Positions 1 through 5,022 of a DNA stretch of 5,071 bases are shown piece after piece; positions within the stretch are counted from its first letter, which is position 1, and the number at the start of each line of letters is the position of its first letter. The notes below the pieces were generated by a model, which saw only the letters and a program-made list of their open reading frames with translations, did not search any database and was not told the origin of the DNA. The DNA comes from Anaerolineae bacterium. GTDB taxonomy: Bacteria; Chloroflexota; Anaerolineae; E26-bin7. Where the stretch lies: contig JAOZOT010000277.1 of the NCBI GenBank assembly GCA_029933115.1, positions 1-5,071 on the forward strand. Direction: 5' to 3'. Made by a program: the position numbers and the translations under genes.

Positions 1-67
1 CTGCCGGAGTGAATTTCAAGCCTGCGGGAGGGTGATATGTCGGATATACCCAGGGCCTCGGGACCGG

Positions 68-96
68 TTGCGCTTTTTGGGGAGGGATGATATAAT
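68..96 (+). promoter_or_regulatory. sigma70 promoter with extended -10, upstream of ruvA
   Basis: A perfect -10 TATAAT (91-96) is preceded by TG one base upstream (88-89), giving an extended -10. A -35-like TTGCGC (68-73) lies at the ideal 17-bp spacing. Transcription should start near 102-105, only about 3-6 bases before the ruvA ATG at 108, so the transcript would be almost leaderless. The purine stretch GGAGGG (81-86) is 21 bases from the ATG, too far for a normal ribosome binding site, and lies upstream of the predicted transcript start. The rest of 1-107 holds only a stop codon at 10-12 that may end an upstream gene and a weak bulged hairpin (31-50). Confidence 0.65.
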
Positions 97-107
97 TCTG
101 CATTACA

Positions 108-689
108 ATGATAGCCAGATTGAAAGGAAGGTTAGAAGTCAAGGGCAGAGACCATGCCATCATTGATGTGGGGGGCATCGGCTTCAAGGTTTATGTGCCG
201 GCTTCGCTCCTCGACAGTTGGGAGAGCACAGGTCGCGAGGTGGAGCTTTTCACCCATCTCCACGTGCGGGAAAATGAACTCTCCCTCTACGGCTGCGGCA
301 GCCAGGAAGAACTGACCCTCTTCGAGTTGCTGCTGGGTGTCTCGGGCGTGGGGCCCAAGGTGGCCCTGGCCGTCCTCTCCGCCCTGCCACCCGATTCCCT
401 GCGCACGGTCATTGTCCAGGAAAATGCCGAGGCTCTGGCCAGGGTGCCCGGCATCGGCCCCAAAACGGCCAAAAAGTTGATCTTTGACCTCAAGGACAAA
501 ATCGGCGTTGGCGTCACGCCGACGGCCGCGCCGGTCCTGACCGACGCTGATGCTGAGGTCATCGCCGCCCTCACCGCCCTGGGCTACAGCGTGGTCGAAG
601 CCCAGGCGGCCCTGCAATCTCTACCCAGAGAAGAGATGGAGATAGAGGAAAGGGTGCGGCTAGCTCTGGCTTATTTCGCGCGGGCCTGA
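108..689 (+). CDS. ruvA: Holliday junction DNA helicase subunit RuvA
   Basis: This 193-residue protein has the usual RuvA length. RuvA tetramers bind the four-way Holliday junction in the cytoplasm and load the RuvB motor for branch migration, with RuvC resolving the junction. The N-terminal OB-fold domain spans about 1-62 and contains the family signatures MIARLKG and IDVGGIGFKVYVP. Two helix-hairpin-helix motifs follow, GVSGVGPK (77-84) and VPGIGPKTAKKL (113-124). A variable linker (about 132-145) precedes the RuvB-binding C-terminal domain (about 147-193, ALGYSVVEAQAAL). The N-terminus aligns without gaps to E. coli RuvA, which fixes the ATG at 108; an in-frame stop at 93-95 rules out a longer protein. 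At the acidic pin, E55 is kept but the position of E. coli D56 is Asn, followed by E57. No normal ribosome binding site precedes it. The next gene starts 11 bases downstream. Confidence 0.97.
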   Translation: MIARLKGRLEVKGRDHAIIDVGGIGFKVYVPASLLDSWESTGREVELFTHLHVRENELSLYGCGSQEELTLFELLLGVSGVGPKVALAVLSALPPDSLRTVIVQENAEALARVPGIGPKTAKKLIFDLKDKIGVGVTPTAAPVLTDADAEVIAALTALGYSVVEAQAALQSLPREEMEIEERVRLALAYFARA

Positions 690-694
690 GGGGA
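688..694 (+). promoter_or_regulatory. ribosome binding site of the transglycosylase gene
   Basis: GAGGGGA overlaps the last two bases of the ruvA stop codon (687-689) and lies six bases before the ATG at 701. This supports that start and suggests the two genes are translated from one message. Confidence 0.6.
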
Positions 695-700
695 TATAAA

Positions 701-3160
701 ATGTTGTGGCCGAGAAACCTGGGTAAACAGTGCAGAGTGGCCTCGCTATTGGGACTGACCACCTTGTTCCTCGCCTCTCAGTTCTCCGAAACCTCGCCTC
801 CCGCTGAGTTCATCGGAAGGGAACTGATTTCCATCACAGCCATTGCTGGGCCCATTGCTCCGACTCCTACTCCCACCCCCGCCATTCAGCCGGCAGAACG
901 CCTGGAAGCAGCGCGCATCTACCGGCAGAACGGGGATTACCAGAGTGCCATTGCTGCGTACAAGGCCGTCCTCGCCGGCGGGGCCAGCTCGAGGCAGGCG
1001 GAGGAAGCCCGCTACCATCTGGGGGAAAGCTACCTGGCCGGTGGTAGCTACAAACTGGCTGTGGATACTCTGAAAGGCTTCCTCCAGGAGCATCGTGGCA
1101 GCGACAAGCGGTATCCACAAACCTTTTTCCTGTTGGCTCAAGCCTATCAAGGGCTGGGCGATTGGGCCGAAGCTGTCAAATATTACCGGGCCTACCTGGC
1201 CCGGCGAGATGTCATCGCCAGCTACGTCAATGAACTCATCGGCGATTGCTACATTAATCTAGGCAATTACTCCGAGGCTATCAGCGCCTACGAGGAGGCT
1301 CTGCGAGAAGCTCCCAGTGCTGGCTTTCACGTCCACATCAGGGAAAAGATCGCCGATACTTACTTGCGGCAACAGAACTATGAACTGGCTATCGCCCAGT
1401 ACGACGCCATCTTGGAGATAGCTCGCATTGGCTACTATCGGGCCAAGGTCGAGTACCTGGCCGGCATGGCTTACCTCAATTGGGGTCAGACAGATAAAGC
1501 CCACGCTCGTTTTCTGAAGGCGGTAGATACCTATCCAGAGGCCAGGTATGCTTACCTATCCCTGGTGGAACTGGTGAACGCCGGGGTAGAGGTGGACGAC
1601 TTTCAGCGCGGGCTGGTGGATTACTACAACGGTGCTTATCAACCGGCCGTAGATGCTTTCCGCCGCTACGTTCAGGCTGACCCCACGGGGCACTCTGGCG
1701 CCGCTCACTACTACGCCGGCTTGGCCTACAAAGCTCTAGGCAATTGCGAATCGGCCAGACACGAGTTCGATCTCCTCATTGACACCCACCCAGAGGACGA
1801 GCACCGAGACCAGGCCTGGCTGGAGAAGGCTGCTGCCCTGGCCGACTGCGGGGATTACGATGGAGCAGTGCAGGTCTATCAGACTTTTGTCAGACTCTAT
1901 CCACAACACAAGCTGGCCGGAGAAGTCCTCTGGCGTAGAGCTCAACTGGCAGAGTCGCACAAGCGGTATGACGAAGCGGCCAAGACCTACCTTGTCCTGC
2001 AAAGTCGGTATCCGCAGTGGGAGCGGGCCGATGCAGCCCTGCTCCAGGCCGGCTTGTGCTACTACCGGCTGGCAAAAGACGAGGAAGCTGCCGGGGTCTG
2101 GCGGAAATTCCTGGAAGACTATGCTCAGTCCAGGTTGCGTGCCAAGGCTCTATTCTGGCTGGGGAAAGCTTACCTGCGCTTGGGGAGGACCGAAGAGGCC
2201 AGACAATCCCTGGCAGAGGCAGCGGCGGCGAGCCCACAAGGCTACTACGCCCTGCGGGCCAGGGAACTGCGCCGTACCATAGATGGCGACGCCTCCCCTC
2301 CTTTCGGGGGAGCAAACATCCTGCTGGTTACTGACCGACCGGAGGAGCAAAAAGAAGCCGAAGCCTGGCTGAAGAGTTGGGCCGATGTGCCCGGCAGAAA
2401 TGGCGAGTTTGACGACCCCGAGTTTGACATAGCGTATAACCCGCGCTTCCGCAGGGGACGGGAGTTGCTGGCCGTGGGACTGCGAGAGGAGGCCCTCGAC
2501 GAGTTCAAGGCCCTCAGAGAGGAGCTGGCCGACGATCCTTTGGCTCTCTACCAACTGGCCCTGGCTTGCCGCTCAATGGGCCTCTATCGGAGTTCCATAC
2601 GCTGCGTCCAGCGGATCGTCCACCTATCACCCATCGAGTCTGTGCTGGAAGGGCCGCTCTTCCTACAACGGCTGGCCTATCCCCTTTACTTCAAGGACCT
2701 GGTGATAGCCGAGGCCCAGGCCAATGGCCTTGACCCACTGCTGCTTTTCGCTGTGGTCCGACAGGAGAGCCTTTTCGAACCGCAAGCGGCCTCCTGGGCT
2801 GACGCGCGAGGTCTGACCCAGATTGTCCCTTCCACCGGAGAGTGGATCGCTGCCCGTCTGGGTTGGTCAGAGTACCACTCCGATGACCTCGACAAGCCTT
2901 ATGTGAACATCAGGTTTGGAGCCTGGTATCTGGCTTACCAAATCCAAGACTTTGGTGGCAACGTCTTCGCTGCCCTGGCCGCTTACAACGCCGGGCCGGG
3001 CAATGCAATCCGATGGCTGGAAGATGGCTCGGACGATGACCTCTTCGTCGAGGGGATCACCTTCGCCGAGTCTCAATTCTACGTCAAGCGCCTCTACGAG
3101 CAGTATTTTGCTTACAATGCGTTGTATAGAGGAATGGAGATAGAGAGTGCTCGGAAATGA
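701..3160 (+). CDS. exported TPR-repeat soluble lytic transglycosylase (Slt70-like)
   Basis: This 819-residue protein probably cleaves peptidoglycan glycan strands outside the cytoplasmic membrane, forming 1,6-anhydro-muramyl ends. Basic residues and a hydrophobic stretch (about 13-26, VASLLGLTTLFLAS) look like a signal peptide or membrane anchor. A PTPTPTP linker (54-60) follows. Residues about 66-640 hold roughly a dozen TPR-like helical repeats, such as YRQNGDYQSAIAAYKAVL and LAQAYQGLGDWAEAVKYY, interrupted by a less ordered segment (about 527-578). The C-terminal SLT domain (about 662-805) has the expected motifs: VVRQES with the likely catalytic acid E689, GLTQIVPSTG (704-713), AYNAGPGNAIRW (761-772) and ESQFYVKRL (790-798). 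The layout matches E. coli Slt70, an alpha-superhelix followed by the catalytic domain, but the protein is longer. It is probably co-transcribed with ruvA. The repeats may dock partners or septal wall; that is inference. I give no gene symbol because orthology to slt is unproven. Confidence 0.93.
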   Translation: MLWPRNLGKQCRVASLLGLTTLFLASQFSETSPPAEFIGRELISITAIAGPIAPTPTPTPAIQPAERLEAARIYRQNGDYQSAIAAYKAVLAGGASSRQAEEARYHLGESYLAGGSYKLAVDTLKGFLQEHRGSDKRYPQTFFLLAQAYQGLGDWAEAVKYYRAYLARRDVIASYVNELIGDCYINLGNYSEAISAYEEALREAPSAGFHVHIREKIADTYLRQQNYELAIAQYDAILEIARIGYYRAKVEYLAGMAYLNWGQTDKAHARFLKAVDTYPEARYAYLSLVELVNAGVEVDDFQRGLVDYYNGAYQPAVDAFRRYVQADPTGHSGAAHYYAGLAYKALGNCESARHEFDLLIDTHPEDEHRDQAWLEKAAALADCGDYDGAVQVYQTFVRLYPQHKLAGEVLWRRAQLAESHKRYDEAAKTYLVLQSRYPQWERADAALLQAGLCYYRLAKDEEAAGVWRKFLEDYAQSRLRAKALFWLGKAYLRLGRTEEARQSLAEAAAASPQGYYALRARELRRTIDGDASPPFGGANILLVTDRPEEQKEAEAWLKSWADVPGRNGEFDDPEFDIAYNPRFRRGRELLAVGLREEALDEFKALREELADDPLALYQLALACRSMGLYRSSIRCVQRIVHLSPIESVLEGPLFLQRLAYPLYFKDLVIAEAQANGLDPLLLFAVVRQESLFEPQAASWADARGLTQIVPSTGEWIAARLGWSEYHSDDLDKPYVNIRFGAWYLAYQIQDFGGNVFAALAAYNAGPGNAIRWLEDGSDDDLFVEGITFAESQFYVKRLYEQYFAYNALYRGMEIESARK

Positions 3161-3187
3161 CCGGGCGTTCCTCGGAGTGGTGGGTGG

Positions 3188-3210
3188 TGGGCTTGCGCAG
3201 CGCAAGCCTA
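3188..3210 (+). terminator. hairpin after the transglycosylase gene, possible terminator without U-tract
   Basis: GGCTTGCG (3190-3197) and CGCAAGCC (3201-3208) form a perfect 8-bp stem, extended by a G-T and a T-A pair to 10 bp, with loop CAG. It starts 28 bases after the stop codon, a typical place for a terminator. No run of Ts follows, so it may act as a 3' end-protecting hairpin, or termination may be factor dependent. Confidence 0.4.
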
Positions 3211-3223
3211 TGGTCACAGTCGT

Positions 3224-3252
3224 TTGCCAATTACAGGCTGTTGTGCTAAAAT
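3224..3252 (+). promoter_or_regulatory. sigma70-type promoter for the lacI-family gene
   Basis: TTGCCA (3224-3229, five of six consensus bases) and TAAAAT (3247-3252, five of six) are separated by exactly 17 bp. Transcription would start near 3259, leaving about 188 nt before the regulator ATG. It lies just after the hairpin that closes the transglycosylase unit, consistent with a separate transcription unit. Confidence 0.55.
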
Positions 3253-3274
3253 AACGACGGCATTTGAGGCCAGA

Positions 3275-3343
3275 ATGCAGGGTTGTCCTAAAGGGCAGCT
3301 ACAGGTGCGACGCACTTCACCTCGACTTGGCAAGCCCGGCTAG
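3275..3343 (+). CDS. possible 22-codon leader peptide
   Basis: An ATG about 16 bases after the predicted transcript start opens a 22-codon frame ending in TAG at 3341-3343. GAGG (3266-3269) lies five bases upstream, a plausible ribosome binding site. The peptide is rich in Gly, Pro, Arg and Lys and has no run of one amino acid as classical attenuator peptides do. A weak hairpin with a T-run begins seven bases after its stop, which is why it is listed. A frame this short can easily arise by chance; confidence is low. Confidence 0.18.
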   Translation: MQGCPKGQLQVRRTSPRLGKPG

Positions 3344-3350
3344 AACGCGC

Positions 3351-3375
3351 CACCTTTTGGGGTGACTTCTTTTTT
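3351..3375 (+). terminator. weak terminator-like hairpin with T6 in the lacI leader
   Basis: CACC (3351-3354) pairs with GGTG (3361-3364) around TTTTGG, and six Ts (3370-3375) follow after a short gap. The stem is only 4 bp plus possible U-G pairs, so it is weak. It lies between the predicted promoter and the regulator gene and so could act as an attenuator; it may equally be chance. Confidence 0.25.
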
Positions 3376-3382
3376 GAACTCT

Positions 3383-3400
3383 TTTGCACACGTGTGTAAA
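3383..3400. promoter_or_regulatory. candidate LacI-family operator (autoregulatory)
   Basis: TTTGCACACGTGTGTAAA is a palindrome with eight of nine pairs matching and a central CG, the typical shape of LacI/GalR operators, where the hinge helix inserts at a central CpG. It lies 46 bases upstream of the LacI-family start. A weak alternative promoter, TTGAAC (3374-3379) with TAAAGG (3397-3402) at 17 bp, would be covered by it. Bound repressor would also block elongation from the 3224-3252 promoter. Self-regulation is inferred from position and symmetry. Confidence 0.55.
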
Positions 3401-3406
3401 GGGCTT

Positions 3407-3427
3407 GTGCAGCGGGATTCGCTGCGC
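3407..3427 (+). promoter_or_regulatory. hairpin just upstream of the lacI-family ribosome binding site
   Basis: GTGCAGCG (3407-3414) pairs with CGCTGCGC (3420-3427) to form an 8-bp stem with one U-G pair around loop GGATT. It ends about three bases before the presumed ribosome binding region AGAGCGGG (3431-3438) and 19 bases before the ATG, so it could limit or position ribosome entry. Confidence 0.35.
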
Positions 3428-3446
3428 TAGAGAGCGGGATGGGGCC

Positions 3447-4448
3447 ATGGGCGTATCTATCAAGGACATTGCCAGAGCAGCAGGGGTTTCTCATTCCACC
3501 GTCTCCCGGGCGTTGGCTGACAGCCCTCTGGTGGCTGAAGAGACAAAGCGACGCGTTCGCCGTTTGGCGAAGGAGATGGGGTACTCGCCGAGCGCCATCG
3601 CTCGGAGTTTGGTGACCAAACGCACCTATACTGTCGGCCTGGTGGTCACAACTATTGCCGATCCTTTCGTCTCAGAAGTGGTGCGGGGTATCGAAGAGAC
3701 GGCCCTGGACAACGGCTACAGCGTCATCCTCTGCGACTCTAACGCCGAATCCCAGCGGGAAATCACGGCCGTGCGCACTTTGCGCGAGAAGAGAGTAGAT
3801 GGGATCATCGTCACTGCCTCGCGGGTGGGTAACCTCTACCTGCCTATGCTGGAGGAAGTGGAGGTACCCATTGTCTTGATCAACAACCAGCGGGAGGGGC
3901 GCTACGTCTACTCGGTAGCTACCGACAACATCCACGGCGGTGAAATGGCCACCGAGCACCTGCTGGAATTAGGCCACAGGCGTATAGGTTACATCGCCGG
4001 GCCGGAGGGAGCCAGTTCCAGCCGCGCCCGTCTGGAGGGTTACAAAAGAGCCCTGCGTGCCCATAACGTAGAATTTGCCCCCGATTTGATCGCTTCAGGA
4101 AACGGCCGTGTGGAAGGAGGGGAACAGGGAATGCGCCAACTCTTGTCCATATCTCCTCCGCCGACGGCCGTTTTTTGCTACAATGATATGACGGCCATTG
4201 GAGCGATCTCGGAAGCCAAACGGATGGGCCTCAGAATACCGCAAGACATCTCTGTGGTGGGCTTCGACGACATCGCCTTTGCTGCTTATGTAGATCCTCC
4301 CCTGACCACAGTCGAACAGCGCAAATATGAGATGGGGCAGATGGCTATGGAGATGCTGTTGGACATCTTAGCCGGAGCAGACGCTGTGTCTGATATCACT
4401 TTGCAGGGCAGGCTGGTGGTGCGCAAATCGTCGGGGAGGCCGGGCTAG
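3447..4448 (+). CDS. LacI/GalR-family transcriptional regulator
   Basis: This is a 333-residue LacI-family repressor, the usual family length. The DNA-binding helix-turn-helix is IKDIARAAGVSHSTVSRAL (5-23). The hinge helix region is SPSAIARSLVTKRT (47-60), with L55 as the likely minor-groove wedge. A periplasmic-binding-protein-like effector domain follows (about 61-325), with family landmarks VATDNIHGGEMATEHLLELGHRRIGYIAGP (starting at 157), CYNDMTAIG (244-252) and VVGFDDIAF (270-278). The ATG at 3447 is chosen because it gives the standard short MGVSIKDIA N-terminus; an upstream TTG at 3384 would add 21 residues with no family match and lies inside the palindrome. The ribosome binding site AGAGCGGG (3431-3438) is weak. 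The effector is probably a sugar or sugar derivative, but residues alone do not say which. It probably represses itself through the palindrome at 3383-3400 and perhaps a downstream uptake operon. Confidence 0.95.
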   Translation: MGVSIKDIARAAGVSHSTVSRALADSPLVAEETKRRVRRLAKEMGYSPSAIARSLVTKRTYTVGLVVTTIADPFVSEVVRGIEETALDNGYSVILCDSNAESQREITAVRTLREKRVDGIIVTASRVGNLYLPMLEEVEVPIVLINNQREGRYVYSVATDNIHGGEMATEHLLELGHRRIGYIAGPEGASSSRARLEGYKRALRAHNVEFAPDLIASGNGRVEGGEQGMRQLLSISPPPTAVFCYNDMTAIGAISEAKRMGLRIPQDISVVGFDDIAFAAYVDPPLTTVEQRKYEMGQMAMEMLLDILAGADAVSDITLQGRLVVRKSSGRPG

Positions 4449-4460
4449 GCGTCGTTCAGT

Positions 4461-4478
4461 GAGCCCTACCCAGGGTTC
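4461..4478 (+). terminator. hairpin after the lacI-family gene, possible terminator
   Basis: GAGCCCT (4461-4467) pairs with AGGGTTC (4472-4478), 7 bp with one G-U, around loop ACCC, starting 13 bases after the stop codon. The following sequence is AT-rich (AAGCATATTTT) but lacks an immediate T-run, so termination is plausible, not certain. It resembles the hairpin after the transglycosylase gene in position and in the missing T-tract. Confidence 0.4.
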
Positions 4479-4487
4479 AAGCATATT

Positions 4488-4516
4488 TTGACAAATCTCT
4501 TGACCTTTATTATAAT
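4488..4516 (+). promoter_or_regulatory. perfect consensus sigma70 promoter
   Basis: TTGACA (4488-4493), a 17-bp spacer and TATAAT (4511-4516) match the sigma70 consensus at all 12 positions. Predicted transcription start is about 4523-4525. A second -35-like TTGACC (4500-4505) repeats 12 bp downstream but has no -10 at a suitable distance. The next good start codon is about 508 bases away, so the transcript is either a long leader or a non-coding RNA. No CG-centred palindrome like the one at 3383-3400 overlaps this promoter. Confidence 0.75.
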
Positions 4517-4561
4517 AGCTAGGTATTGGACTTAGCAGACACACTTCAAATTGGGCAGAAT

Positions 4562-4683
4562 GTCCCCCATTTTGTGATGCAGAACGAAAGGTAGCGATCG
4601 CATACCCTGTCAGCTTGTAGTGCCTGTCGAAGGCGGAGATGTTGGTAGCGGTGACGCTTTCGTCTCTCTGCCACGTGGGGGAC
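4562..4683 (+). ncRNA. candidate branched structured RNA element
   Basis: Hand pairing gives concentric helices. P1 is GTCCCCCA (4562-4569) with TGGGGGAC (4676-4683), 8 bp perfect. P2 is GCAGAACGAAAG (4579-4590) with 4657-4671, 12 bp with one 3-nt bulge. Inside P2 lie two arms: hairpin P3 (GTAGC 4591-4595 with 4600-4605, loop GATC, one bulged A) and P4 (GTCAGCT 4609-4615 with 4647-4655, 7 bp with a 2-nt bulge), which carries hairpin P5 (GCCT/AGGC, 4622-4634, loop GTCGA). This makes a three-way junction on a long stem, about 40 nt after the predicted transcript start. It could be a riboswitch-like sensor, a protein-binding leader or part of a small RNA. No known class recognised. Confidence 0.35.
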
Positions 4684-4702
4684 TCTTTGTAGGGTGTCTT
4701 GG

Positions 4703-4714
4703 AAGGAGGTGATC
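4703..4714 (+). other. extended Shine-Dalgarno-like sequence without a clear start codon
   Basis: AAGGAGGTGATC is perfectly complementary to the widely conserved 3' end of 16S rRNA (GATCACCTCCTT) over 12 bases, much longer than a normal ribosome binding site. No ATG, GTG or TTG lies 5-10 bases after AGGAGG. The GTG within it (4709-4711) belongs to a frame that runs only to 4882 and resembles no known family. It could be a ribosome standby site or a remnant ribosome binding site. Confidence 0.4.
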
Positions 4715-4794
4715 AGGCCCATCAAGCAAGTCGCTCTGGGCTTAGTCTGTTTTCCGCACCGCTCGCGGCCGATTTGCACCACTATTGCGACACG

Positions 4795-4827
4795 GGGCGG
4801 CACTGTTGCGCCACAGGCAATCCGCCC
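4795..4827 (+). other. nested hairpin in the leader
   Basis: GGGCGG (4795-4800) pairs with CCGCCC (4822-4827), and inside it CTGT (4803-4806) pairs with ACAG (4813-4816) around loop TGCGCC. The internal loop is asymmetric (2 and 5 nt). No T-run follows, so it is not a terminator. Confidence 0.3.
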
Positions 4828-4847
4828 GTCTGAGCCACCGGATTGCA

Positions 4848-4862
4848 AATCCAGCGAGAGCA
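4848..4862 (+). repeat. leader repeat, copy 1 (AATCCRGCGAGAGCA)
   Basis: AATCCAGCGAGAGCA matches copy 2 at 4969-4983 at 14 of 15 positions, 121 bases apart. In both copies the AATCC part forms the 3' strand of a hairpin; here it pairs with GGATT (4840-4844) around GCA. The common context suggests a duplicated RNA or protein-binding module. Confidence 0.5.
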
Positions 4863-4887
4863 ACTGCAGAAAATGGGCTTAGGAAAC

Positions 4888-4907
4888 AGGGTTGGGCTCC
4901 CTTTTTT
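4888..4907 (+). terminator. terminator-like hairpin with T6 inside the leader
   Basis: AGGG (4888-4891) pairs with CCCT (4899-4902) around TTGGGCT, extended by upstream As that can pair with the Ts after a bulged C, and a run of six Ts (4902-4907) follows directly. The stem is short, so termination may be partial. Its position, about 380 nt into the leader and 124 bases before the GTG, suits an attenuator, or the 3' end of an independent small RNA from the 4488 promoter. Confidence 0.35.
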
Positions 4908-4935
4908 GGTCAATTCTGGCCAAGGTCCGGTTATC

Positions 4936-4976
4936 GCCGGGTTGAAAATGGCCCGGGGTGGGAATTCCAATCCGGC
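4936..4976 (+). other. 9-bp hairpin before the last gene
   Basis: GCCGGGTTG (4936-4944) pairs with CAATCCGGC (4968-4976), 9 bp with one G-U. An alternative, smaller hairpin uses CCGGGTT (4937-4943) with GGCCCGG (4950-4956) around GAAAAT. The two folds share the same 5' arm and are mutually exclusive, a property seen in switching leaders. Confidence 0.35.
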
Positions 4977-4983
4977 GAGAGCA
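4969..4983 (+). repeat. leader repeat, copy 2 (AATCCRGCGAGAGCA)
   Basis: AATCCGGCGAGAGCA is the second copy of the motif at 4848-4862. Its AATCCGGC part closes the 9-bp hairpin at 4936-4976, and it ends 33 bases before the ribosome binding site of the last gene. Confidence 0.5.
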
Positions 4984-5015
4984 GGCGACAAGTGCAAAAT
5001 TCTATTCCACTAGCT

Positions 5016-5022
5016 AAGGAGG
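5016..5022 (+). promoter_or_regulatory. strong ribosome binding site of the last gene
   Basis: AAGGAGG lies nine bases before GTG at 5032. It decides the start of the final, truncated gene and is much stronger than the sites of ruvA and the regulator. Confidence 0.8.

Noticed and set aside
1..12. Reading frame ending Leu-Pro-Glu-stop, possibly the end of ruvC
   Set aside because: Three codons are not enough to identify a gene; ruvC upstream of ruvA is common but nothing here shows it.
31..50. Bulged hairpin GGTGATAT / ATATACC as a terminator of the upstream gene
   Set aside because: AT-rich stem with a bulge and no T-run; too weak to call.
3384..3446. TTG start adding 21 residues to the LacI-family protein
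   Set aside because: The extension has no family similarity, runs through the palindrome and hairpin, and has no good ribosome site; MGVSIKDIA is the normal N-terminus.
4594..4601. GCGATCGC, the HIP1 palindrome of cyanobacteria
   Set aside because: I noticed only this copy and the genes do not look cyanobacterial; it is better explained as part of hairpin P3.
4546..4863. 105-codon minus-strand frame, considered as a transposase remnant
   Set aside because: No DDE or other transposase motif, no terminal repeats, and composition (many Arg, Cys, His) typical of a non-coding antisense frame. A protein search would settle it.
4694..4882. 62-codon plus-strand frame spanning the Shine-Dalgarno-like sequence
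   Set aside because: The start precedes rather than follows the ribosome-site-like sequence, and the peptide shows no recognisable family or membrane pattern.
4796..4930. Fragments resembling SRP RNA (GCAATCCGC, GGTCCGG)
   Set aside because: The essential GGTCCGGAAGGAAGCAGC core is absent and the order and spacing do not fit.
4957..4985. Resemblance to the FMN riboswitch (GGGTG..AATTCC..CCGGCG)
   Set aside because: The conserved ACCGGCGGT, CCGCGAGC and downstream arms are missing, and too little sequence remains before the gene.
4516..5016. TAGCTA at 4516-4521 and 5011-5016 as target-site duplications of an inserted element
   Set aside because: A 6-base repeat is expected by chance at this distance, and no inverted terminal repeats lie inside it.
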